Shown: positions 1-9,114, counted from the stretch's first letter. The stretch is DNA of 40,952 nt from Coemansia sp. RSA 922 (GCA_027577415.1 JANBQS010000070.1:1-40952); one strand, 5' to 3'. Notes: generated by a model not told the origin, from the letters alone. Made by a program: numbers and translations.

Positions 1-192
1 GGGTTTTCGGCGCCACGGGGCAATTCGCGTGTGAACATATATTCGTCGCGGTACTTTGTTGCTATGTTTGTGGAGCGACTCTTCATGCGAGCATCGGCGG
101 TGAGTGCAGGCGTCAATGTCCCCTGGAACAAACCATTGGTGCCATGTACAGCCGCTTGTACTAGCGGCTCTAGCGAGTACAAGATCGCCTAA
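1..192 (+). CDS. Possible 3' end of a gene entering from the left
   Basis: Frame 1 is open from the window edge to a TAA at 190-192, giving about 63 residues with no recognisable domain. The opposite strand is also open across the same stretch, so strand and coding status are uncertain. It could be the last exon of a gene outside the window or chance. Confidence 0.18.
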   Translation, partial: GFSAPRGNSRVNIYSSRYFVAMFVERLFMRASAVSAGVNVPWNKPLVPCTAACTSGSSEYKIA

Positions 193-1353
193 AGCTTGCG
201 CATATAATGGCAACCAAGACCGATAATGACCAGTTTATCGCAAACATGTATGTCCCTGACTGCTAGAGTATAAATATTAGTAGGGATTTGGGTTTACTAC
301 TAGGTGGTGTTATATCACCACTTGCATTCAATAAATACCACATTAAATACACATAATACTCGAGAAATTTAAGCGTTCTAACATTGCCACTAAGAAGCTC
401 ACGCCGTTGCAAGAGAAAGCCATGAACCGGGTGCTGCGATGATGACCGCAGACAAGCAGCGACCCTCAAAGTATCGGTGTGAAGACCCATCTTCACCAAC
501 CAGCCGCCAATAACAACAACAATAATAATAACCATTCCCACGTCACATAGATAATTTCACTTTTTCAAGACAATATATTTGAAAGACTGCCCTATAAAGC
601 AACTGATTATACAAGATGCCGGTTCGGCTCGACTCGAGATTGCCACCATGGCTCATTAGCCCCGCTTTTGTTGAAGATACCGTCTCGCTAGCTTTATAGC
701 TTTAATTCTCAATAGTAGGTTAGGCTGGTAGCCAGAATAGCCTTGTTTTATTTTCATTCCCCCATGTTTGAGGATATACAGAGTGTAGACATTGCATGGC
801 TTGCAACCACGATTAAAATCGGCACAAAAGCAGATACACAAATCACCCACCGCTGGCTTTGTGCAAGAAAATGGAGCAACGTAATCGAGCTCCGGCATTG
901 TGAAGAGGCTGGCGGCGATACAACTTTCCTCCAAAAAATAAACAAACAGACAAAAGAAGAAAAAATAAATAACTTACACAAGGCGATTCAGAGGTTCTCT
1001 CCACTCCTGAACTTACCTTTCGGGCGGATCTTCCACAGCTTGTGTGTGTGTGTGTGCGTTTGCTGTGTGCTTTAAGCTGCGTTCCTAGCGTGTCCTGTGC
1101 GAGTCGAATACGTGGACCATGCGCTATGAACGCCATGCATGTGAGCAAAATAAAAAGTTGAAAACAGCGCTTGACACAAGTATAAAATAATAATAATAAT
1201 AAAGAAAAGAGCATAATGAAACAAAAGAGAAAAGAAAGGCGGGTGCTGTCGTTTCCTCTATCCCCTGACCGCTCCTCCTCCGAGCTCATTCCCATCCTGC
1301 TCCAACGGCTCACAGCTTCCTGTCAGACTCTCAACGGCAGACTAATGCACAGT
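193..1353. other. Gene-poor left flank with microsatellites
   Basis: I see no convincing gene here. The longer open frames (263-541 minus, 743-1075 plus, 843-1313 minus) overlap one another, have low-complexity products and lack recognisable motifs. Simple repeats are visible: an AAC/AAT tract near 511-535, a TG dinucleotide run at about 1041-1056 and an AAT trinucleotide run at about 1186-1201. Confidence 0.5.
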
Positions 1354-1500
1354 CTTGATTGAAGTCAAGGACAAATGTGGTTTACGCGCTGCACGCGTCA
1401 AGCTCGTCATTATTGTGAGTGACGTGTCTGACGCATTTTGACGCGGTTTCTGCTGTGATCATGCGCGGAGAACAAAGCTCCCCACTTCCCCGCATCAAGG
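1354..1500 (+). repeat. Upstream homology block, copy A
   Basis: This block resembles 3996-4140 (copy B) and more weakly 6594-6725 (copy C). Shared landmarks are CTTGATT.AAG.CAAG.ACAAA, then CATTATTGTGAGTGACG (B has CACTATTGTGAGTGACG), then GGAGAACAAAG and CCCACTTCCCCGC. The landmarks keep about the same spacing in A and B. It lies roughly 450-600 bp upstream of the locus A start codon, so it may be a duplicated promoter-distal region. Confidence 0.6.
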
Positions 1501-1852
1501 GTCCGCCTATCGGCACTTGTGAAGCTGGTTCCAGCTCCAGCTCTGGCACCTGCGCCCGATTATATTATACTTGTTGATTGTTTTGGCTACTAGCTTAGCT
1601 ATTTGACTAGCTGTACGGGTCGTTTTTGGGCTCTTGCGGAAGCTGATGATCGGTAGAAGGCAATTATATGCCTTAAAAAAAGTCTGCAGCTACTTGTTCA
1701 GCGCACCGTCTCTACCGGTTGCCCCGCCTTCCTTGTTAAGGGGTTCTGTTCTATTCCAGACAGAAGGCCAGTCACCCATCCTTATGTCGCTTAGTTTTTC
1801 TGCTCACAGTCCATCAGAACGCATGTCAGATAATAAGAGTAATTGGTTTGTT

Positions 1853-1859
1853 TATAAAA
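1853..1859 (+). promoter_or_regulatory. TATA box of locus A
   Basis: TATAAAA lies about 100 bp upstream of the ATG at 1954. It is followed by a long C/T-rich leader. Locus B has the same arrangement with nearly the same spacing. Confidence 0.6.
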
Positions 1860-1989
1860 GGGCGAGTACCCTCCCGTCATCTCTTGCTCCTTTTTCTTTT
1901 TCTTTTTCTTTGCTTTTTCATTTAACATTACGTACACTATTCAATATTTTAAAATGCAACACACTCCCTCCACTCTTTCTCCTGCTCGG

Positions 1990-2196
1990 CTGACTGTGCC
2001 AGTCACGCCACGTGCCGCTCGCCCAACCACCGCCTCCACTTCTCGTGCTGCTGCCTGCGCCGCCGCTCGGACCACCACTCGCGCTAAGGCGCCACAACGT
2101 CAACCAGTCACCTCAGCCGTGGCAGGTAAGCTGACCATTCCGGTTACTCCACATGCCGCTCGCGCAACCACCGCTTCTGCCTCTCGTGCTGCTGCC
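1990..2196 (+). repeat. 47-codon internal duplication in locus A
   Basis: About 66 bp at 1990-2055 recur at 2131-2196, an offset of 141 bp that keeps the reading frame. Most differences are at third positions or are conservative, which suggests the copies diverged while coding. Confidence 0.75.
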
Positions 2197-2258
2197 ACAG
2201 TCCGCCCTACTATCCAGGCCACTACAAAGGGAGCGGATAACTTGGCGTCAGTGCCCAG

Positions 2259-2577
2259 CTCAAAGCCTCTTGAGTTTGCTGAGCGTGCACTTCCTATGTA
2301 GTCGGGTCGGGTTAACAGAGGCTCAGTGTGGACTGCTGGGCGCAACACACAACGCAGCATCAGCCCTACCTCCAGCACTGCCAGCACCGTCACTTTCTTA
2401 GATTCTCCGGCTGCCACTCACCTCTCTGCAAGCGACGCATTGGAGATGGCAAATAAATGGATAATGTCGCGCTACTCAAAGTCACCATCAGAGCTCGGTG
2501 AGTATGCACTTTGTACGTCGTCTCGTTGGAAAGCCGGACGAACTGTGTTGACTGCAGGGTGCAACACAGAGTGCGGA
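2259..2577 (+). repeat. 73-codon internal duplication spanning the stop codon
   Basis: The segment from CTCAAAG at 2259 to GCAACACA at 2342 recurs at 2475-2577, with a one-codon length difference near the start. From the shared GAG codon onward the translations align without gaps for 26 codons. TAG 2299-2301 falls opposite TCG 2518-2520. Confidence 0.7.
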
Positions 2578-3138
2578 GCTAATGATGCCATGCCTGTTAA
2601 AATGCACAGGGCTGCGCCCAAGGCGAGTGCTGCAGCTCTGCGCGCCGCAACAGAACAGGTCATAGCCGGACAGGCAGCCGCCGAACGTGTCACTGCCGAG
2701 CGAATTGCAGCCTTACATGTTGCTAACGAGCGCGCCACCACCAAGCGTACCTTTAAAGAGCGTATTTCTGCACTGCGCACAACTACCAAACACACCGCGA
2801 CCGAGCATGCTTTGGCCGAGAGGGTTGTGGCACACCCAGCCACTGCTGAGCGCATTATGCCTAAGCGCTTTGCAACTGAGAGTATGACAGCCAAGCGCGC
2901 AGTAGCAGTACACGAATTCGACCGGGCTGGGCAACACCTTGAGAGCTTGGCGAAACAGGCCAACATACTGGTTGCGGCTCATAACAGAGCAGTCGAGGAA
3001 GTATTTGCCAGCGGAGACCTTAATAGACTTGACACTATCCAACCGAGCGTAGCACAGGTGGATCTTGCCCTTTACAACGCATCTCGCGCCTACAACAAAA
3101 CATCTGCCGCTATTATTTATGTTGCCCAGCTTGCCTGA

Positions 3139-3995
3139 GCAACGCTCGAGCACGACAACTGGAGACTTAATCTGCTGGTCAGCTAGCTCTCTACAAGTCA
3201 TGTCTCAGCTGCTCAATTGATTTTCTTTTTTAGTAACTTTCATATTATCATTTCTTTTAGCGATAAAAACTGCTTCCATTCAACTACCTCTGGCTGTAGA
3301 GCTAAAACTTACATGTTGTGGAATATGACAACACAAGTATCACCGCTACTCACATATATCGCGCGTGTCCTGTCCATACGCAATTACTTTTATCATCGGA
3401 GGGTCTATAGCACTATACACGCATATGTCAAGTCAAGGTCATGTAATTGCATGCACTTTATTGTCGTCTTTGTGTACAGGCTATATGATTTGGGGCAACA
3501 TTTAGATACGCTCCGTTCCAATGCTTACGTACTGTAAATTAATATTTTAGTGTGTGGTGGCGAGCCAGAAACGTGGTCTGGCCTTGCTTGGTGGCAATAC
3601 ACAGACATAGCTTGGGCGACGCAGACTAAATCCAGAGGGGGTGGCGAGAATGTAGTAAGTGTGAGAGCGAGAGGTGCATTAATGCGCTGCCTGAATCCAT
3701 TGAGCCGGCAAGTGCGGTCATGCGTGTAAACGAGTAGTAACAGACAGAGACACCAAGTAAAATTTAAAACAAGGTAGAAAAAAAGTGCAAGGTGAAAGAA
3801 AGAGTGAAGAGAAAGATTATTAAGCGCTGCTCTGCCTTCTCCCTTCCTAGCGGCTCTTTCACAAGCGCATTCAGCCTTGAGCTTGTTTTGTCTTCTAAGC
3901 CTTTTCACCGCCGTGGCTCACAAACTAGCTTGTGTCTTGTCCTGGTTCAGGCCAAGAACAATCACGCTTTATGTGCTCATGCATAATGCTCAATC
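3139..3995. other. Non-coding stretch between loci A and B
   Basis: It holds the 3' flank of locus A and an AT-rich segment to about 3540, then the distal upstream region of locus B. A purine-rich tract at 3770-3825 is followed by CTGCCTTCTCCCTTC at about 3834, which recurs before locus C near 6485. Open frames here (3217-3537 plus, 3525-3908 minus) have no recognisable motifs. Confidence 0.45.
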
Positions 3996-4140
3996 GTCTT
4001 GATTAAAGGCAAGAACAAACGCGGTTCACGTAGTCATGCATACTGCTCATCACTATTGTGAGTGACGCGGTCTGCTCCCGAGCTACTGGCTCTTTTCTAC
4101 TGTGGGGAACAAAGGGACGCGCCCACTTCCCCGCTAAAGG
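3996..4140 (+). repeat. Upstream homology block, copy B
   Basis: The counterpart of 1354-1500, with CACTATTGTGAGTGACG at about 4051, CTACTGTGGGGAACAAAGGG at about 4098 and CCCACTTCCCCGC at about 4122. It sits 560-700 bp upstream of the locus B ATG. AGCTACTTGT near 4263 also matches copy A near 1688, so the homology continues in patches downstream. Confidence 0.6.
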
Positions 4141-4605
4141 GCATACGGGCGTAGACCACTAGTGTCGGCATTGTTGTCAATAGTCTTTGCTTGCGCTCAG
4201 TTTCTTTGCTAGTGGGCTGGCAGTGCGCCCAGCCAGACCAGCCTTTTTTGGTCGTGTTTGCGAGCTACTTGTCAGCAGAACAAGGTAAAGCTGTTTAGGA
4301 GGCGCGCTGTCAACACGCTTGCTTCTCAACCACCTTTTTTTTCTTTGCTACTCGCTATGGTGGCAAGAAAACTATTGGCTGGAAAGATTAAAGGCTTTCC
4401 CACTCGATTTTCAGCTAGTTTAGGCTGTCCATTCTTTTTTTTTGGGAGTTATAAACATACACAACATCTATTATTGGGCAAACCGCAACGAATGTCGAGG
4501 CCAATGATCGCTCATGGACTAGTAAACAAAGGCCTAGTTCGATTTTTGGCCTCAGTTTAGCTGTCACCGCGCTTTCCGCCTGGTTGTAACCCCGCCGTGT
4601 GTAGG

Positions 4606-4612
4606 TATAAAA
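4606..4612 (+). promoter_or_regulatory. TATA box of locus B
   Basis: TATAAAA lies 97 bp upstream of ATG 4703, followed by a CCCGTC element and a pyrimidine-rich leader as in locus A. Confidence 0.65.
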
Positions 4613-4702
4613 GTTAGCTTACTCCCCCGTCCTCTTCATTCTTTTTCTGCTATCCTTACTTTTTCTCTCAAACACCTTGGATTTATTTTCTTTATTAAAA
4701 TA

Positions 4703-5803
4703 ATGTTTTCTTTTGGTTTATTCTCTGCTGTCCGCGGTACTGCGGCACAGCTTGCCAGCACGCCTGTTGGTCTTTACATGGCCGTAAAGACCTCGCCTCT
4801 CTTCTTTTCTGCCGCCGCACCCAAGCGCGCCGTGCTCCTTCTTGCTGCACCCGAGCCCGCCACCCCTGAGCCCATCGCCACCGAACCCGCCACCCCCGAG
4901 CTCATTGCTTCGGAACCTGCCGCCAGTGATTGCGCGAAATTCGTCGATGCCGCCACTTGCGCAGCTGACGACGCGTATGATTCTGCGAGCGCAGCCACTC
5001 TGAGCGCGAACGCCGCCGATAGCGATGCACACGCCGCCGAGACTGCCAGCAGGGCCGCCGGGGCTGCCGACACAAGGGCCTTTGAGGCGCTAATTGGCCT
5101 CATTTCGGCCAGTGACGAGGCCATCCTCGCCGTTTCTCCTGCCAAAGATGCCCGGAACAAGGCAAGCGCTGCCGCGAGCGACTCCAAGGCTGCGGCACTA
5201 AAGGTTGGTTTCTACGCCGATGCGGCTTCCACTGCCGCAGACTTGGCGTACGCGGCTATGACGGAGACGGTTGCAGCCGCCGATGCTGGAGATCTGGCCG
5301 CCGCCACAATGGGCGCCAAGGCTGCAGCCAAGGCAGCTGCCGATGCAAAGCTGGCCGCGGCTAATGCTGCTGCGGCGGGCAATGAAGCGTCGGCCAGCTC
5401 AGCTGCCGCCATCAATGCCAGCGCCCAGGCAGAAGAGGTGGCGGATAGCACCGAGGCCAAGGCAGCTGTCGCTATTGCCGAGAGCAGGGCAGCACTTGCC
5501 AGTCTTCTAGGAGCTAGCGGGACCAAGCCTCTGCCCATGACCCGCGCAACTGAGGATTCTGCGCGGGCTGAGCCAAATCCCGACGACATCTTCCGCGAGT
5601 CGGACTTCCCCCCTTTCGACCTGGACGAGGTCCTTGGCGGCGGCCACCACAACGCAGCCTCGCTTGGATACCTGCTTGGAGGGGGCGCGAAGGCAAGCGA
5701 GACCGAGGCCAAGTTCGAGGAGAGGTTTGAGGCCTTCCAAGAGCAAGTACACAGCCAGTGCGAGTGGGTCAGTGGGGCCGCTACTTCAAGCTGGAAGACA
5801 TGA
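4703..5803 (+). CDS. Ala-rich helical protein of unknown function (locus B)
   Basis: This is an intact 366-residue frame with a good ATG context (AAAATAATG) behind a TATA box. Residues 1-35 are hydrophobic with few charges (FSFGLFSAVRGTAA..) and could be a targeting or membrane-associated leader. Residues 48-75 repeat the step PEP(A/I)(A/T). Residues 80-270 are dominated by Ala with regularly spaced Asp, Glu, Lys, Ser and Thr (for example GAKAAAKAAADAKLAAANAA). That predicts long amphipathic helices like those of LEA proteins, alanine-rich spore or cell-wall proteins, or alpha-helical ice-binding proteins. The C-terminal 95 residues are more ordinary and acidic (ESDFPPFDLDEVLGG) and end in a Cys/Trp-containing tail. 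I do not recognise a family. Codons favour GCC and GCT as in conserved genes nearby, which supports real coding. Stress or developmental control is inferred only from the TATA box. Confidence 0.75.
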   Translation: MFSFGLFSAVRGTAAQLASTPVGLYMAVKTSPLFFSAAAPKRAVLLLAAPEPATPEPIATEPATPELIASEPAASDCAKFVDAATCAADDAYDSASAATLSANAADSDAHAAETASRAAGAADTRAFEALIGLISASDEAILAVSPAKDARNKASAAASDSKAAALKVGFYADAASTAADLAYAAMTETVAAADAGDLAAATMGAKAAAKAAADAKLAAANAAAAGNEASASSAAAINASAQAEEVADSTEAKAAVAIAESRAALASLLGASGTKPLPMTRATEDSARAEPNPDDIFRESDFPPFDLDEVLGGGHHNAASLGYLLGGGAKASETEAKFEERFEAFQEQVHSQCEWVSGAATSSWKT

Positions 5804-6065
5804 TACGCGCTCGCTGCTACGAGCTCAACTGCCTGCGCTAAGGCGTCTAGCTTTCCTTTCTTTATTATCTTTCTCTTTACATTTCCATTCATACTCACCT
5901 CTTTGTACCCTTAAATTACTCTTAAAATATGCATAAAATCTTACACTCGCTACTTGTCAACAACTACCTCATGTCGATAATAGCTTAGCATGTTTGATAT
6001 TTCAATTAAGGGTTAATTCATATGTAGTGCAGCTTATACTTAATATGCATAAAAGTTGCCATTCT

Positions 6066-6392
6066 TTACCAAGCAATGCGCGCCAACAGCCCATTCAGGT
6101 ATGTGCGCATGGCAGCCGCTGTCAGCGCAAAGTCGCCTGTGACCATAAAGACACGGATGCCAGCACGGCGGCAAATGTCGACAACCGAGGGGATCTCCTT
6201 GCGTGGCGGATCGACAATACCGACTAGGCCGACAATGCACAGGTCTGTGTTGTGCGCTGCTACTATAACTTCGAGCTCGGCTGGGTCGTCCTCACGTCCA
6301 GCAAAGGGATTAAAGCCGTGGAACTCACGGCGGCACAGCATCGGCACACGCTGACCCTCGCCCGACCACCGGCGCTGAAGCTGAAGCTGGGG
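6066..6392 (-). pseudogene. Relic of a P-type ATPase (fungal Na/K-type, IIC-like)
   Basis: The minus-strand translation reads through WSGEGQRVPMLCRREF, then LVGIVDPPRKEIP, then AGIRVFMVTGDFALTAAAM. DPPR and MVTGD are hallmark motifs of the P-domain hinge of P-type ATPases, and VFMVTGDFALTA is typical of fungal type IIC (Na+/K+-ATPase-like) pumps. Only about 100 of the roughly 1000 residues expected remain. The frame ends abruptly at TAA after RIAW and lacks the phosphorylation loop and membrane helices. A C/T-rich CCCCAG near 6383-6390 could be the acceptor of a lost intron. It is most likely a dead fragment left by rearrangement. Confidence 0.7.
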
Positions 6393-7125
6393 TGTAGAGG
6401 GAGAAATAATAAAATATTAGGTGCATGAAAAAGTAAAGTGATTGAAGAGCAGGAGAGAAGAGAACGATGGCTGGGTGTTGATCTGCCTTCTCCCTTCATA
6501 GCAATGCAAACAAGCTCGACATTGCATGCGCTTGTGAAAGAGTCGCTGAGTTTTTACTGGTGTGCCTCACTCAGCCAAGATATCCTGTCACTCGGCCTGA
6601 TTAAAAACAAGAACAGCCGCCTTTGGGGCCTATGTGCCTAGTGTTGGTTACTACTGCACACGAAACAGTCCATCAGCATTGTCGGTCCAAGTCTACTGTG
6701 GGGAATAAGGGTACACCCTTTGTTTTCCGGTCCATAGGGCATAGGATCACGGACCCTCTGTCGATAACAGTTTTGCTTGCGATCAACAGCATCTGTACTT
6801 GTAGCCCACCTGTGCTCTTAGCCAAACTAGGCGTTTTTGGTGTTGTTGAGAAGCTTAAAATCAGCGGAACACAACGATTTTGACATCGATACCGTTGCCT
6901 ACACGCCTCTAGCATATAGACACATACTCTCTCGCTCCAAACAACTAAAAATAAGCGCCAGACACCCGGCTTGAATATTTTTTTTATTAATATGGCTGGA
7001 ATCTAAGGTCCAATCCAATTAGACGAGAAGTTGGTGGCGTACGTAAAGCCGTGGGTCGCTTAGGCAACACAGTCCTGGCCTTTCACCTGGTGACTCGCCA
7101 AGCCGTAGTCTGGAATAGTTGTCTA
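6393..7125. other. Non-coding upstream region of locus C
   Basis: It contains CTGCCTTCTCCCTTC near 6485, the block C homology (6594-6725) and the approach to the locus C TATA box. Short open frames such as 6623-6883 look incidental. Confidence 0.45.
6594..6725 (+). repeat. Upstream homology block, copy C (degenerate)
   Basis: CTGATTAAAAACAAGAACA at about 6596 matches the B version (TTGATTAAAGGCAAGAACAA). CTACTGTGGGGAATAAGGG at about 6693 matches B closely. The intervening GTGAGTGACG and the CCCACTTCCCCGC element are not preserved. Confidence 0.5.
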
Positions 7126-7133
7126 TATATAAA
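7126..7133 (+). promoter_or_regulatory. TATA box of locus C
   Basis: TATATAAA lies about 114 bp before ATG 7240, with a T/C-rich leader between them. Confidence 0.5.
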
Positions 7134-7239
7134 CCCGCGGACACTCGCTCCTTTAACTTCTGTTTTTTTCTTGCCAAACCTTTTTCATATATTCCTTTTT
7201 ACCTATTTTTGCTAAAGGTATTGTTTACTTGGTTTCACC

Positions 7240-7693
7240 ATGCTTACTTGTATTCGCCACACTCTTTCCTCGGCGCGACTGAAGACTCGCTCTGTCTGTA
7301 CCCGCCTTGCACAAAAGAGCTCTGTTTTGTCCCTTTTCCCCCTCTAGTTATCCTTCCTCTTCTGACACGCTTGTGGCCACGGATATCGATACACTTGACT
7401 TTACTTTGACCCCCGCTTACACCAATGTGTACTCGTTTGAGAATCTGATCGAGGATATGTTTGAGGACATGTTCCCTGTTGATTCTGGCAACGACAAAAT
7501 CTACACCATTAATGGCACGGCAGAATACTTTGGCACCAAGCTCGCTGACGACTATCGTGATGTGACTAGCTGAGAACATGCCGAGGCTGTGGAGGTCAAT
7601 GCCGGAGCCAAGGTCATTGCTTCCGCTAAACGTTACTCGATACTCAGCGATGTACAAAGTCAAGAACAGGGATGTGGTAGACACTATAGTTGA
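7240..7693 (+). pseudogene. Broken gene with acidic and Ala-rich parts (locus C)
   Basis: ATG 7240 opens a basic, Arg-rich peptide (MLTCIRHTLSSARLK..) resembling a mitochondrial presequence, but it stops at TAG 7345-7347. The next frame continues as coding-like sequence (SFENLIEDMFEDMFPVD) to TGA 7571-7573. The same frame then continues as HAEAVEVNAGAKVIASAKR to TGA 7691-7693. The frame change falls in the run CCCTTTTCCCCCTC near 7331-7344, so a one-base slip, real or from assembly, would explain it. A canonical intron that joins the frames was not found. The minus strand is also open over 7244-7684, which lowers confidence. Promoter position and upstream homology group it with loci A and B. 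No function is recognised. Confidence 0.4.
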
Positions 7694-8221
7694 GCAAAGA
7701 GGACAATGAATCGTTTTTTTGCTGCAGCTTTTAGGCGCCGAGTATAATGTGGATTAGATTCCAGTAACCAGCGAGCGTAGAGCCTTGCGTATTGCACAGA
7801 ATCGGCGCCGATTTCCAACGCCCAGGCGGGATTAGTAGATCAAATTACGCTGATCTATATTTGCTCTTTTGTTTGCCGAAGACACCTCCTGCTAACCCCT
7901 GCGTTCCTAGCCGGAGCGCAGGGGCCAGGTGCGCAGGGAGATTGCTAAGTTGAAGAGGTCGGAGGTTCGAGCCTCAGGTTGCGCCTTTCGTCGCGACGTG
8001 GTTCAGGTTCCAACGGCACTCTGGAATACAGCTGGCATCTTATCAGTACCGCCCCCAGAATCATCAGCCTCCCCATTAGAACCCTCACCTGCTAGTCACA
8101 AGTGAGGTCGAGTACTCAGTAAGACGATAGACTACCGTCGAATGGATGTCATGTTTACCATGAATCACAATTGCAACCCCCTGATTAGAGGAGAGCGACT
8201 CGCCTAGTTTACCTAGTAGAG
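7694..8221. other. Non-coding gap between locus C and the MBA1-like gene
   Basis: I see no gene. A short GC-rich inverted arrangement lies at about 7899-7923 (CCCCTGCG..CGCAGGGG). GAGGTTCGAGCCTC near 7966 superficially resembles a tRNA T-arm but no cloverleaf can be folded around it. Confidence 0.4.
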
Positions 8222-8228
8222 TATAAAC
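8222..8228 (+). promoter_or_regulatory. TATA-like element before the MBA1-like gene
   Basis: TATAAAC lies 108 bp upstream of ATG 8330, followed by a T-rich leader. Confidence 0.4.
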
Positions 8229-8329
8229 CCCCACCACTTTTTGCTGTTCGAATATTTTTTTTATTTTTTGCTTATCAAATATTTTTTTTCTCCTTCGTGA
8301 TCTTTAATTTTTTATATTTGAATTCACAC

Positions 8330-9070
8330 ATGGCGAGTGTAATCGGTCTACGGTTCAGTGGCCAGCGTGCTCCTCTCCTCTTGCGGCCAGTTGCGACGCG
8401 TGTCTATGGACTTTCCACGACGAAACAGACCGCTATCAGACACTACTCGCAGCCACGCCATGACCATTTCGCTATCAACGAGTACGGGCTAATTTCAACT
8501 CATGTTCCCGTGCCTTGGAGGTACCGGCCATCGATCTTTTCTCTGGCCGGAGTGGAAAGCGCCAGAATGCATTTCGTCGAGACACTGAGAGGATGGTTCT
8601 CGTATGCGACAATGATGTACCACTTGTCGGGATGGAGGAAGGGCGCCTTTGCCACACAAGCGGAGTCACTGTGTGAGGCGATGAACGAGGCGTTTGCCGA
8701 GGGCGATGTAAAGACTTTGAACGCCATGTGCTTTCCTAGCATGGCAGGGAACCTGAAGAACGATATCAAGCGACGCAAGGCCACTCTCGACTGGCGAAAG
8801 GTGCGCTCGGTGACGCCGCCAAAGATCGTGCAGATTACTTGTGGCCGCCTGGCGACTGACATGACTATCGGCCAGGTTATTGTGCGTATCGATCAGGAGC
8901 AGATCGTGACACCGGCGAGCACTAGGTCCTTGGCATCCCGGTCACCGCCTAAGCCTGTGCGTGTTACAGAGTACATTGTGTTCCAAAGGCTAATAACCGA
9001 TCCTGCTTCGCCCTGGCGTATCTTTTGCAAGATCGGCGTGCCAAAGTGGGATCAAGCTATTCAAAAATAG
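8330..9070 (+). CDS. MBA1/mL45-like mitochondrial ribosome-associated protein
   Basis: The 246-residue product begins with an Arg/Ser-rich, acid-free presequence (roughly residues 1-45). The remainder matches the Tim44-like fold of the Mba1/mL45 family: a helix-rich part (AESLCEAMNEAFAEGDVKTL) followed by strands ending in YIVFQRLITDP and W.IFCKIGVPKWDQ. Mba1 docks the mitochondrial ribosome to the inner membrane for insertion of nascent chains, and mL45 is its ribosomal counterpart in animals. The start was taken as the first ATG after the T-rich leader. The frame is open upstream without an ATG. No intron is seen. Convergent with the bL32m gene, whose stop lies only about 45 bp away. The family is recognised from overall pattern, and a Tim44-related paralogue is possible. 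Confidence 0.7.
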   Translation: MASVIGLRFSGQRAPLLLRPVATRVYGLSTTKQTAIRHYSQPRHDHFAINEYGLISTHVPVPWRYRPSIFSLAGVESARMHFVETLRGWFSYATMMYHLSGWRKGAFATQAESLCEAMNEAFAEGDVKTLNAMCFPSMAGNLKNDIKRRKATLDWRKVRSVTPPKIVQITCGRLATDMTIGQVIVRIDQEQIVTPASTRSLASRSPPKPVRVTEYIVFQRLITDPASPWRIFCKIGVPKWDQAIQK

Positions 9071-9114
9071 ATACAAAAAAGAGTATTCATTATTATTCCG
9101 ATAATAAAAAAAAA

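Larger units (their letters stand above)
1954..3138 (+). pseudogene. Ala/Thr-rich tandem-repeat protein, interrupted by one in-frame TAG (locus A)
   Basis: A single frame runs from ATG 1954 to TGA 3136-3138 (about 394 codons), broken only by TAG at 2299-2301. The N-terminal half is Ala/Thr/Arg-rich and contains a duplicated segment (LTVPVTPRAARPTTAS, then LTIPVTPHAARATTAS 47 codons later). A second internal duplication, 73 codons apart, spans the stop (..AL..STOP..TAGRNT against ..ALCTS..TAGCNT). In the other copy the stop position is a TCG serine codon, so one base change explains the break. The C-terminal half (2590-3138) is rich in A-E-R/A-K-R steps and looks helical and amphipathic. I do not recognise a family. 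An alternative reading is an in-frame 72-nt intron (GT at 2247, AG at 2318) that would remove the TAG. The TATA box and leader suggest a regulated gene. No function is assigned. Confidence 0.55.

Noticed and set aside
843..1313. 156-codon minus-strand frame
   Set aside because: It reads through the TG and AAT microsatellites and has a low-complexity product.
2499..2557. Candidate intron with GTGAGT and TGACTGCAG ends inside locus A
   Set aside because: Its 59 nt would shift the frame, and the segment aligns as coding with the upstream repeat.
3525..3908. 127-codon minus-strand frame
   Set aside because: No motif. It overlaps the homology-rich upstream region of locus B, and its hydrophobic stretch comes from a purine-rich tract.
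4258..4560. 100-codon plus-strand frame upstream of locus B
   Set aside because: It lacks an ATG start, and its sequence lies inside the promoter-distal region shared with locus A.
5212..5898. 228-codon minus-strand Ala-rich frame
   Set aside because: Antisense of the GC-rich locus B, whose plus frame has the promoter, ATG context and codon bias.
7900..8000. tRNA-like GAGGTTCGAGCCTC
   Set aside because: It resembles a T-arm or B box, but no acceptor stem, anticodon arm or properly spaced A box could be fitted.
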